Shown: in pieces, positions 1 through 6,182 of the stretch
Layout of the letters: each line of letters begins with the position of its first letter
Numbering within the stretch: the first letter of the stretch is position 1
From: Armatimonadota bacterium
Lineage (GTDB): Bacteria > Armatimonadota > Zipacnadia > Zipacnadales > UBA11051
Length of the DNA stretch: 6,182 bases
Reading direction: 5' to 3'
Assembly: GCA_003542955.1 (NCBI GenBank)
Contig: DPJP01000010.1
Coordinates: forward strand, 1-6,182
Position numbers and translations under genes: made by a program
The notes under the pieces: model-generated
What the model was told of the DNA's origin: nothing
Databases searched by the model: none
Seen by the model: only the letters and a program-made list of their open reading frames with translations

Positions 1-1054
1 ACTCGCTGCCGGGGATATTCCCGAGGTAGACGTACTTGAGCCCTGCCGCCCGCGCGATGCCGTGACACTTGATGAGCGTATCCAGCGGTGTCGGCGGCAG
101 GTTCTGCAGCTTGAAGGCGGGGTGGAAGCGCGTGAAGTGGACCGGCACATGCGTGCCGGCGGCCCGCACCACCCACTCAGCCATCGCCTTGATGGTATCC
201 GGCCTGTCGTTGGCAGTCGGGATCACCAGGTAGACGATCTCGATCCATTTCCCGAGTGCCACCAACCGCTTGATGGTCGTCTGGATGTGCTCGAGCTTGC
301 CGGAGGTGAACTCTGTATAGAACTCCTGCGAGAAGCCCTTGAGGTCTATCTTGATTGCATCCATGTACGGCGCGAGCGCCAGCGTCGGCTCGCGATTGAT
401 GCCGCCGGAGGAGATCATCACCGACTTGATGCGGTTGGCCGAGGCCAGCCGCGCGGTGTCGTACATGTACTCGTAGAACACGATCGGCTCGTTGTAGGTA
501 TAGGCGATTGTGGGTATCGAGTGCTGCATCGCCGTGGTCACGAGCTGATGGGGCGAAGCGGCCTTCAGACTGCCCTGGGCGCGAAGCTCCTCCGGCGTCC
601 GCTGTGATATCTCCCAGTTCTGACAGTGCTTGCACCGGAGGTTGCAGCCGGCAGTGCCCACCGACAGCGCCTGCGTACCGGGCATGAAGTGGAACAGCGG
701 CTTCTTCTCGATGGGGTCCACATGCAGGGCTGCGGCTTCGCCGTACACGAGCGTGTAGTACTTCCCGCGGCGATTCTCCCGCACCCGGCACAGCCCCCGC
801 TGTCCGTGGGATGTGACACATTGCCAGGGGCACAGGGTGCAGCGGACCTTGCCCCCGGCGAGCGTCTCGTAGTAGCGAGCTTCCTTCACGCCGGGCTCAT
901 CCGCGGACAGGCCCGAAGCGGTCAGCCCACAGACACCGGCAACCGCCCCGACAACGGCCGTCTTCACGAAATCGCGCCGGTCCAACGTGCACCGGCGGCC
1001 GTTGACGCTCTCCCCCACCTGCTCGTGGTCTGCATTGCTCGACATGTCGATCAT
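1..1054 (-). CDS. amrS: AmmeMemoRadiSam system radical SAM enzyme, Tat-like signal, 3' end cut by window
   Basis: I translated 351 codons from the reverse strand; the reading frame stays open to base 1. A radical SAM cluster motif CNLRCKHC (C137, C141, C144) should bind the [4Fe-4S] centre that cleaves S-adenosylmethionine. It is preceded by a four-cysteine element (C72, C75, C79, C89; CTLCPWQC then GLC) typical of this family, which is related to pyruvate formate-lyase activating enzymes. Further family-like blocks are YTYNEP (185-190), SSGGIN (215-220), DAIKIDLKGF (232-241) and the truncated LGNIPG (344-349). The expected C-terminal tail, roughly a few dozen residues, lies outside the window. 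Residues 25-31 (DRRDFVK) followed by a hydrophobic stretch to about residue 51 look like a twin-arginine signal. The chosen ATG overlaps the upstream stop as ATGA; a second in-frame ATG at 1045 is equally possible and keeps the signal. It follows the Memo-AMMECR1 fusion in one operon. The natural substrate is unknown to me. Confidence 0.93.
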   Translation of the reverse strand, partial: MIDMSSNADHEQVGESVNGRRCTLDRRDFVKTAVVGAVAGVCGLTASGLSADEPGVKEARYYETLAGGKVRCTLCPWQCVTSHGQRGLCRVRENRRGKYYTLVYGEAAALHVDPIEKKPLFHFMPGTQALSVGTAGCNLRCKHCQNWEISQRTPEELRAQGSLKAASPHQLVTTAMQHSIPTIAYTYNEPIVFYEYMYDTARLASANRIKSVMISSGGINREPTLALAPYMDAIKIDLKGFSQEFYTEFTSGKLEHIQTTIKRLVALGKWIEIVYLVIPTANDRPDTIKAMAEWVVRAAGTHVPVHFTRFHPAFKLQNLPPTPLDTLIKCHGIARAAGLKYVYLGNIPGSE

Positions 1055-2628
1055 TCCGTTGCGCGACCCTCGCCATGCGGTTCGCCGAAAACCTGCGCGG
1101 TGAAGACGTACAGCTCGGTCTCCGGGTCCTTGTACGCATCCGGCGGCAGGCCGGCTTTGTGTGCACAGAGGTTCCTGAGCATCTCGTCGCGGTCCCAGCC
1201 CTGCTCGGGCGCGACCTGCGGCAGAAACACCCCGCTGCGCATGCCACGCGTGACGAGCACGCCGTGTCTGCCCACAACGACATCCTGGTAGTCATCAATC
1301 GGCTGCATCGGGCTGAGTACACTGATCTCGATATGCAGGGAAGCAAGCTCCCCGACCGTGACGGGCCTGAACCGGGGGTCCTCGGTCGCCGCGGAAATCG
1401 CGGCGTTACGGACGGCCTCCGCAAGCGGATAGCGCGCCATGATCTGTCCGATGCAGCCACGCAGTTGCCCGCCCTTTGTGAGCGTCACGAACACCGCACG
1501 CTCCCGCTGCATGGCCTCGTCTTTGGTCGCGGTTTCGAGACGCGACCCGTCGGCCAGGTACCGAGCAATCGTGTCACGCGCGAGCTTGAGCAGGTACGCC
1601 TGCTGCGACTGGTCAAGCTCTCCTTCGGAAACAGCCGCCGGTGGTGTGTCCGGCATTCTCCTCACCCCCGTGAAGGCCACCGCGCCGTAGCCCACACACC
1701 TGTCGGCAGTGCGAGGCTCGACCTCGGCGGAATTGGCATAGTGCAGAACAGCACCCCTTGAAGCGCCGAGCTTCTTGGCCGCCTCGATGCATGCGACGAC
1801 GGGGCCCAGGCCGCAGGCGGTGCAGTGGAGGTTGGGGATGCCGCGTGCAAGCTGCTCTCGGTCAACCGTCTCGATACGGTCTGCATCCATCGTGCAGATT
1901 GCCCCGAGTATCGCGTGGTCAACCTCCGAGGCCGCCTTCTGCTCGGGGTAGTGTGACAGATCGGTGCTGGCGATGACGATTGTCGTGTCGTCGGCAATCG
2001 AGGCAACGGCCTCCGCAATGGCAGTCACGTTGGCACGCCCCGCATCGGCGAAGACAATCGGCACAATGCTGAACCCGGCCAACACGCTCTGCAGGAAGGG
2101 CACCTGGACCTCGAGGGAGTGCTCCTCGGCGTGGGCCGCATCCTGCAGCTTGAAGCGGCTGGAGGCCGCGAGGAGCCGCCGGTTGACCTCCTGGTTGACG
2201 GGCACGGCGCCCAGCGGGGTCTCCCAGGCGTCGAAGGAACTCAGCGCGGCGCCGCTGAGCGGCATGCCGCGGTGCGAGGGGCCAATGAGAATGACCGTCT
2301 TCACCTGCTTGCCCTTCAGCGCGGCGTAGGAGTACCCCGCGACCGGCCCGGAGTAGATGTAGCCGGCGTGAGGGGCCATCACCGCGAACAGATCGCCACT
2401 CAACTCAGGCGCGTGCGCGGCCTCGATGTAGCCCCTGACCATGCCGCGGAGTTCATCGGCACTGCTCGGGTAGAACTGCCCGGCGACACACGGGGGCCTC
2501 ACCCGCTGTGTGGGGTCCGGAGCGGCCTCCGACACAGTCTCGGCAGCCTGCTGAGACACGCCACCGCGGGTGCAGCCGAAGAGGCAGACTGTGAGTACCA
2601 GCAAGAGCTTCGAAGCGCCTTTACGCAT
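1051..2628 (-). CDS. amrBA: Memo-AMMECR1 fusion lipoprotein (AmmeMemoRadiSam proteins B and A)
   Basis: A 525-residue protein joining two domains. Residues about 44-325 are a Memo domain with APHAGYIYSG (H87), GPSHRG (H119), EEHSLEVQVPFLQ (168-180), STDLSHYP (D223, H226) and CTACGLGP (C272). The histidines and cysteine correspond to the metal-site residues of human MEMO1-type proteins. Residues about 340-515 are an AMMECR1 domain with the signature LRGCIG (389-394). The N-terminus is a lipoprotein signal: MRK, a hydrophobic run, then lipobox LFGC with C19 as the candidate lipidated residue, followed by a polar linker to about residue 43. I chose the ATG at 2628 because GAGG (2637-2640) sits 8 bases upstream and because it places the signal peptide correctly. 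A GTG at 2664 would add 12 residues and bury the signal. The stop overlaps the start of the radical SAM gene by 4 bases. The biochemical role of the system is not established; export is inferred. Confidence 0.93.
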   Translation of the reverse strand: MRKGASKLLLVLTVCLFGCTRGGVSQQAAETVSEAAPDPTQRVRPPCVAGQFYPSSADELRGMVRGYIEAAHAPELSGDLFAVMAPHAGYIYSGPVAGYSYAALKGKQVKTVILIGPSHRGMPLSGAALSSFDAWETPLGAVPVNQEVNRRLLAASSRFKLQDAAHAEEHSLEVQVPFLQSVLAGFSIVPIVFADAGRANVTAIAEAVASIADDTTIVIASTDLSHYPEQKAASEVDHAILGAICTMDADRIETVDREQLARGIPNLHCTACGLGPVVACIEAAKKLGASRGAVLHYANSAEVEPRTADRCVGYGAVAFTGVRRMPDTPPAAVSEGELDQSQQAYLLKLARDTIARYLADGSRLETATKDEAMQRERAVFVTLTKGGQLRGCIGQIMARYPLAEAVRNAAISAATEDPRFRPVTVGELASLHIEISVLSPMQPIDDYQDVVVGRHGVLVTRGMRSGVFLPQVAPEQGWDRDEMLRNLCAHKAGLPPDAYKDPETELYVFTAQVFGEPHGEGRATE

Positions 2629-2763
2629 CAGTATCGCCTCGAGGAATGTGACGTCCACTGACACTATCAGGTTCGACGCCAGGGGAGGGGGTTCCTGTGA
2701 GCGGAGGGCGGGCCAGTGCCCGAGCCGTGTCAGGACGGCGACGAAGCAGGACGAGTCAGGCGC

Positions 2764-5577
2764 CTACGGCCTGTCAACCACACTGAAGGGCGCCCGCGCG
2801 GTGAGGTCCGGGCGACCCGGTGAGGAGATGACGGCCTCATACATGCCGATTGGCAGCCGGTCCCGACTGCCGTCAAGTGTCCACGGCACTGTGACCTGGC
2901 TCAGGCCCGGCACCGTGACACCCTTCGGCTCGAGATAGTGATACTCGTCATCGCCCGCCACTCGTGCGCCGGCAGGGATAATGCTGCAACGCACGGTCGC
3001 CTGTGCCTGCGCCTCGGCGCTGTTGCGGACGGTAACGCTGACCGTGACGGGACCGTCGACCGGGGCGTCGGCCACGGTCGCTTCGCCGATGCTCAGAGGC
3101 TCTCTGCCGCACCGGCTGACATGACTGTATGTCAGAGCCGCCGCGTGGCCCGGACGCCCATCGGGGGTCCGGTAGCGCGCGTTCAGGCGCCACTGGTACT
3201 CGCCCGAGGGAACCGCACCATCGTCGGTCGGATACCACTGCAGGCTGACAGTCGTCTTTGCCCCCACCCCCAGGGAGAACTCCATGCTCCCCGGCTCCCA
3301 CCGCCCGATCGGGGCGTTCGGCGTCAGGCTGCCGACAGTTGCTACACTCCCGTGGTTATGCAGTGTCACGGCTACAGAGTGCCGGCACAGCCCTGTTGCG
3401 TCGAGTCCCGCCGTCGGCGGCGCAAGGGTGATGCGGAGCGCGTCATCATCGCTGCCGGTGGCGACGTCGGCGCGGAAGTCATGGACGGCGCCGGTCGCCG
3501 AGACCGATGTGAGCGTGACGGGACCCGGAGCCGGCGTACGGGGTCCGACCAGGCGCACCCACCCATCCTCGCCGGTCAGTCCCGTGCGCGAGTAGCGCGC
3601 TCGTTCCCAGGTAAGTGTCACGCGGGCATCACGGGCGGGCTTGCCGGCCGCGTCGACAACGCGCGCTTCGGCTCCGTCGGCGCTCGCACGCACCTCGTCG
3701 ATATGAACGAAGCGAAGACCCTCCGGCTTGTCATTCAACGCGCGATCGAGGTCAAGCTCACGCCGGACGCGCCATAGATCGTCGAAGTAGCCGTGCTCGA
3801 CGAAGTACGCAGCTTCGTAGCAGGTGACCTCGGGCTTGTTGTTCACATTCAGCACGTGCGGGAGCTGGGCCTGGTCGGTGTTGAAGATCACATAGTCCGG
3901 GTAGCCCCACGGCAGCTTCTCCATGTCGTACTGCAGGCCCTGAAGCCCGGTGCCGTCGGGCTTCGTAGCCCACTGCCCCTTCGCCACGAGCAGGTAATGC
4001 CGCCCCTCGCACAGGGGATTCGGGGTGCAGACAAAGCTCCCGAACTCCGACCCGTACCAGATGCGGTCACCGTACCTGGGATCGCGTACGCGAACGTAGT
4101 CTTCGCCCACGATCACCGGCAGCGAAGCGGCAGAGTCGGCCTCGTGCAGTAGGCTGCTCGTCTCCAGCGTGCCGAACAGCACGAGGGAGCGGCTGCTCAG
4201 CGCCCCCGGCGGCAGTTCGCCCTCGGGATAGGGCCCAATGGCGTCGGGAGCGGAACCGCGACGAACCATGAATGCGCGCCATCCGTCGCAGAAGGCCTGC
4301 GCCTCCCGCCGATGGAGAGCCGTCATGGAGGAGCTACCGGCAGTGCCGTAGGCGACCGTGAAGGGCCGGGTGAACACATCACCGATAGGCCCGGCGATGT
4401 CCGGGGTCTTCTCCACCGCCACATCGGCCGCGGGGGCGACCTGCACCCATTCGACAAGAGCGCCCTTGCAGTCACGAAGCGCCTCGAAGCATACCTCGCC
4501 CGGCGGCCCGGCGTAGCAGTAGAGCCCGTCGGCGTACACATCGACGAGTTCGTCTGGCGCCACCGGGGCGGCGCCCAGTTGCAGCGTGAAGCGGTCGACG
4601 TTGCCCGTCCGCACGCTCAGTGTCTGCCCACAGACGGAGGAGGCGAGGGTTGCAGGGAGGCCAAATGTGCGCATCCTGTCGATGCGGCCCCAGTACATCT
4701 CGCCATGCTTGAGCAGATAGGTACGGTTGTGGAAGTGCGTGGGCGTCGCGACGCGGCGACGGCCGTTGAAGAAGTCGTAGATGGCACGCAGATCATACCC
4801 GCCGCCATGGCCCTTGTCATAGTTGAGCGCAAGCTTGCCATCGAAGCTGCGATCCGCGGCCTGGAAATCCAGGAGCGCCCTGAAGAGCTGCAGGCCGTTC
4901 TCCGGCCACACCGTGGTGTCGCGTCCATCGACGATGGTCTTGACGGCACCCCACTGCCCGCGCTCAGCCCAGTACAGCGGCGAGGCCGCCTGAAGAAGTG
5001 GCCGGCGGAACTCCTCGATCGAATCGCGCATGTCGGCACGCGCATACCAGTGGTGGTGCCAGAGACGGTAGTCGGCCCAGCCATCCACGCCCGCCGCGGC
5101 AGCGAAGGTATAGGGATGGCGCACGCCGTGCCGGAACGCCCCCGTCCCCCCCATCGAGGCGCCCGTGATGTACAGCCGGTCCGCGTCCAGCCCGAAGCGC
5201 CCCGTGGCGTCGGCGACGACCTCCAGGGTCGCCACCTCGCCGATCCCCTCGTAGAACTGCGGCCCGCGGGCGTTGAGGTTGATGAGCACCCAGCGGTGGC
5301 TGTCCGCCCAGTCCCGCTGCCAGTCGGAGAAGCCGGTGCTGACACTCCACCCGTATCCATGCCCGTGGAACACGGCGGGGTAGCCGCCGGGCGGCGGGGC
5401 GACGGAGGGCACGTAGACGCCATACGCCTGCTCGGAGCCATCCACGGGAGAGTGGTACCAGACCATCTGGGCCGTGCCCGATGGAATGCCCGCTCCCAGC
5501 GCTCCGCAGGTCAGGCACAGCATCATGCAGACGATCGATACAGGCAGAAGACTACGCATCGCGTTCACGATGTCCAT
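2764..5577 (-). CDS. Large secreted serine esterase/peptidase-like alpha/beta-hydrolase with C-terminal beta-sandwich domains
   Basis: A 937-residue protein with a signal peptide (MRSLLPVSIVCMML and onward, cleavage near residue 29). Residues about 40-275 form an alpha/beta-hydrolase of the PHB-depolymerase/prolyl-oligopeptidase-like type. It has an oxyanion-region HGHGYG (71-76), nucleophile elbow GASMGG with S141, a candidate acid D217 (or D220) in IVDGRDTTVW, and a candidate base H257 in KGHGGG. Residues about 340-600 contain a segment (DIAGPIGDVF near 393-402, then VCTPNPL near 516-522) resembling an accessory region I recall from planctomycete-type secreted hydrolases. Residues about 625-700 look like an Ig-like/CNA-B-type domain (DAAGKPARDARVTLTW). 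Residues 715-820 and 826-935 look like beta-sandwiches, the last CARDB-like. The likely substrate is an extracellular ester or polymer, but specificity cannot be read. ATG 5577 has GGGGA only 3 bases upstream; ATG 5559 is an alternative. The gene is divergent from the AbrB-type gene. Confidence 0.85.
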   Translation of the reverse strand: MDIVNAMRSLLPVSIVCMMLCLTCGALGAGIPSGTAQMVWYHSPVDGSEQAYGVYVPSVAPPPGGYPAVFHGHGYGWSVSTGFSDWQRDWADSHRWVLINLNARGPQFYEGIGEVATLEVVADATGRFGLDADRLYITGASMGGTGAFRHGVRHPYTFAAAAGVDGWADYRLWHHHWYARADMRDSIEEFRRPLLQAASPLYWAERGQWGAVKTIVDGRDTTVWPENGLQLFRALLDFQAADRSFDGKLALNYDKGHGGGYDLRAIYDFFNGRRRVATPTHFHNRTYLLKHGEMYWGRIDRMRTFGLPATLASSVCGQTLSVRTGNVDRFTLQLGAAPVAPDELVDVYADGLYCYAGPPGEVCFEALRDCKGALVEWVQVAPAADVAVEKTPDIAGPIGDVFTRPFTVAYGTAGSSSMTALHRREAQAFCDGWRAFMVRRGSAPDAIGPYPEGELPPGALSSRSLVLFGTLETSSLLHEADSAASLPVIVGEDYVRVRDPRYGDRIWYGSEFGSFVCTPNPLCEGRHYLLVAKGQWATKPDGTGLQGLQYDMEKLPWGYPDYVIFNTDQAQLPHVLNVNNKPEVTCYEAAYFVEHGYFDDLWRVRRELDLDRALNDKPEGLRFVHIDEVRASADGAEARVVDAAGKPARDARVTLTWERARYSRTGLTGEDGWVRLVGPRTPAPGPVTLTSVSATGAVHDFRADVATGSDDDALRITLAPPTAGLDATGLCRHSVAVTLHNHGSVATVGSLTPNAPIGRWEPGSMEFSLGVGAKTTVSLQWYPTDDGAVPSGEYQWRLNARYRTPDGRPGHAAALTYSHVSRCGREPLSIGEATVADAPVDGPVTVSVTVRNSAEAQAQATVRCSIIPAGARVAGDDEYHYLEPKGVTVPGLSQVTVPWTLDGSRDRLPIGMYEAVISSPGRPDLTARAPFSVVDRP

Positions 5578-5602
5578 TATTCCCCAAATGAGGGCGATGA
5601 CC

Positions 5603-5631
5603 TACATGCCCCACAACGGGCGGGGCATCTA
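5603..5631. promoter_or_regulatory. Inverted repeat in divergent intergenic region, possible operator
   Basis: ATGCCCC (5606-5612) and GGGGCAT (5622-5628) are perfect inverted copies around a 9-base centre. After a single C/C mismatch the arms extend by TA/TA (5603-5604 and 5630-5631), giving 9 of 10 paired positions. The repeat lies between the divergent start codons at 5577 and 5698, just upstream of the predicted -10 element of the rightward gene. This is where an operator for a dimeric regulator would be expected. Autoregulation by the adjacent AbrB-type protein is a guess; a hairpin in the leader of the leftward transcript is another possibility. Confidence 0.5.
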
Positions 5632-5649
5632 CACCAACGTCGGCGGCTG

Positions 5650-5658
5650 TGGTATAGT
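5650..5658 (+). promoter_or_regulatory. Extended -10 promoter element for the AbrB-type gene
   Basis: TGGTATAGT carries the TGn extension (5650-5652) plus the -10 hexamer TATAGT (5653-5658, 5 of 6 matches to TATAAT). No good -35 hexamer is seen 16-18 bases upstream (the bases there read about TACACC), which fits an extended -10 promoter. Transcription would start near 5665, leaving a leader of about 33 bases before the ATG at 5698. Confidence 0.5.
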
Positions 5659-5684
5659 GCGGACTGGCACTGACGCATTCTGCA

Positions 5685-5696
5685 CGGAGGTCTCCG
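5685..5696 (+). promoter_or_regulatory. Strong ribosome binding site embedded in a palindrome
   Basis: GGAGG at 5686-5690 is a full Shine-Dalgarno sequence, 7 bases before the ATG at 5698, which fixes the start of the AbrB-type gene. It lies inside CGGAGGTCTCCG, whose arms CGGAG and CTCCG are inverted copies. In RNA, CGGA could pair with TCCG around a 4-base loop and partly hide the ribosome binding site. The stem is short, so the regulatory meaning is speculative; the ribosome binding site itself is clear. Confidence 0.6.
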
Positions 5697-5697
5697 C

Positions 5698-5907
5698 ATG
5701 CAGACGGTTCGGGTGGCCAAGGACTACCGCATAACCATACCCGGGGCGATCCGCACGGAGATGGGCCTGCGGCCCGGTCAGAAGCTCCTCATCAGCGTGC
5801 GCGACGGGGTGGTCCGCCTCGTGCCCGTGGCGTCACTCGACGAGCTTCAGGGCATTGCCCGCGGGGCCTCAGCGCACGGTCTGAGGGAGAAAGAAGACCG
5901 GGTCTGA
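5698..5907 (+). CDS. AbrB/MazE/SpoVT-type DNA-binding protein, antitoxin-like
   Basis: A 69-residue protein. Residues 3-43 have the swapped-hinge AbrB pattern: VRVAKDYRITIPGAIRTEMG, then LRPGQKLLI, then a short DGVVRLVPV strand. Such domains dimerise into a beta-barrel that binds DNA. The tail (SLDELQGIARG, then LREKEDRV) resembles the toxin-binding tails of VapB/MazE-type antitoxins, in which a short amphipathic segment is followed by a charged end. The start is fixed by GGAGG 7 bases upstream and an extended -10 promoter. No toxin follows directly: the next gene is an amidohydrolase 87 bases downstream on the same strand. It may act as an autorepressor through nearby inverted repeats, or as a local regulator. 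Family assignment is firm; function as an antitoxin is uncertain. Confidence 0.88.
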   Translation: MQTVRVAKDYRITIPGAIRTEMGLRPGQKLLISVRDGVVRLVPVASLDELQGIARGASAHGLREKEDRV

Positions 5908-5994
5908 ATGCCGGTGGGAGCAGCGACAGCCCATGGCAATCCACACGACGGCCCGCACATGAGTGAGGGCATCCGAGGGAGGTAATCGGAAGCA

Positions 5995-6182
5995 ATGCTT
6001 ATCGATGTCCATGCACACATAGGAAGGCTGTTCCGGGATCGTAGCGAATCGCTGGATGTCAACGACCTGATCGACAAGATGAATGCCTGGGGCATAGACC
6101 GGTCCTGCGTTCACTGCCTGAGCGAGCACCCGGAGGCCGAATACCAGGAGTCCGACACCGAGGACGTCATTGCCGCGTGCTC
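5995..6182 (+). CDS. Amidohydrolase-2 family metal-dependent hydrolase, 3' part beyond window
   Basis: Only 62 complete codons are present. The protein opens with MLIDVHAHIG, where H6 and H8 form the HxH metal-binding motif at the end of the first strand of the amidohydrolase TIM barrel. It then continues with LIDKMNAWGIDRSCVH (a helix followed by the second strand), as in ACMSD-like amidohydrolase-2 proteins, which are hydrolases or decarboxylases of small carboxylates and esters. GGAGG at 5978-5982 lies 12 bases upstream, a long but workable spacing, and a closer GGAAG is also present. An in-frame TAA at 5983-5985 excludes a longer N-terminus. It follows the AbrB-type gene on the same strand and may be co-transcribed with it. 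The substrate cannot be predicted from this fragment. Confidence 0.82.
   Translation, partial: MLIDVHAHIGRLFRDRSESLDVNDLIDKMNAWGIDRSCVHCLSEHPEAEYQESDTEDVIAAC

Noticed and set aside
177..833. 218-codon open frame on the - strand
   Set aside because: It overlaps the radical SAM gene in another frame. The radical SAM frame carries the cysteine motifs and continues to the window edge.
2663..2668. Possible -10 element (GATAGT on the - strand) before the Memo-AMMECR1 gene
   Set aside because: It matches only 4 of 6 positions and has no -35 at the expected distance, so a separate promoter cannot be claimed.
2709..2722. CGGGC-CAGT-GCCCG hairpin between the esterase and the Memo-AMMECR1 gene
   Set aside because: The stem is only 5 base pairs and no T-run follows on the leftward strand, so it is not a convincing terminator.
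2938..3777. 279-codon open frame on the + strand
   Set aside because: Antisense shadow of the C-terminal part of the esterase; low-complexity arginine-rich product with no motif.
4312..5673. Long 453-codon open frame on the + strand
   Set aside because: It lies antisense to the esterase gene, has no recognisable domain, and its composition (rich in R, G, H, V) is what the complement of a GC-rich gene gives. The esterase on the other strand has a signal peptide and catalytic motifs.
5908..5985. 25-codon open frame directly after the AbrB-type stop codon, same frame
   Set aside because: It begins at an ATG touching the previous TGA, but it has no ribosome binding site of its own and no recognisable features. 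It ends just before the amidohydrolase, and chance is a sufficient explanation.
5869..6129. 86-codon open frame on the - strand
   Set aside because: Antisense to the amidohydrolase start and to the AbrB tail; no motif and no ribosome binding support.

Overview
The window is GC-rich bacterial DNA. It is densely coded, has good Shine-Dalgarno sequences, and carries genes for exported proteins. Gene content fits an environmental bacterium of the Planctomycetota, Armatimonadota or a related metagenome lineage: a fused Memo/AMMECR1 protein, a large secreted esterase with an accessory domain I recall from planctomycete-type proteins, an AbrB-type regulator and an amidohydrolase-2 family enzyme. That placement is an inference from style, since no rRNA or marker gene is present.

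Layout. Three genes run leftward and fill about 1-5577. Transcription starts with a 937-residue secreted alpha/beta-hydrolase (5577 to 2764). After a 135-base gap comes a Memo-AMMECR1 fusion with a lipoprotein signal (amrBA-like, 2628 to 1051). Its stop overlaps the start of a radical SAM enzyme with a Tat-like signal (amrS-like, 1054 to beyond the left edge). The last two are the complete AmmeMemoRadiSam gene set packed into two reading frames. Two genes run rightward from about 5650: a 69-residue AbrB/MazE-type DNA-binding protein (5698-5907) and the first 62 codons of an amidohydrolase (5995 to the right edge). The 120-base divergent region between the start codons at 5577 and 5698 holds a near-perfect inverted repeat, an extended -10 promoter and a strong ribosome binding site that lies inside a small palindrome.

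How they may work together. AmrA, AmrB and AmrS are conserved together in many bacteria and archaea, but to my knowledge their reaction is not established. The notable feature here is that both gene products carry export signals: a lipobox on the fusion and a twin-arginine signal on the radical SAM enzyme. This suggests a membrane-anchored or extracytoplasmic version of a system normally assumed to be cytoplasmic. The upstream secreted esterase may be co-transcribed with it, but no functional link is visible. No RNA genes, insertion sequences, CRISPR arrays or convincing terminators were seen, and no gene-free stretch exceeds 300 bases.
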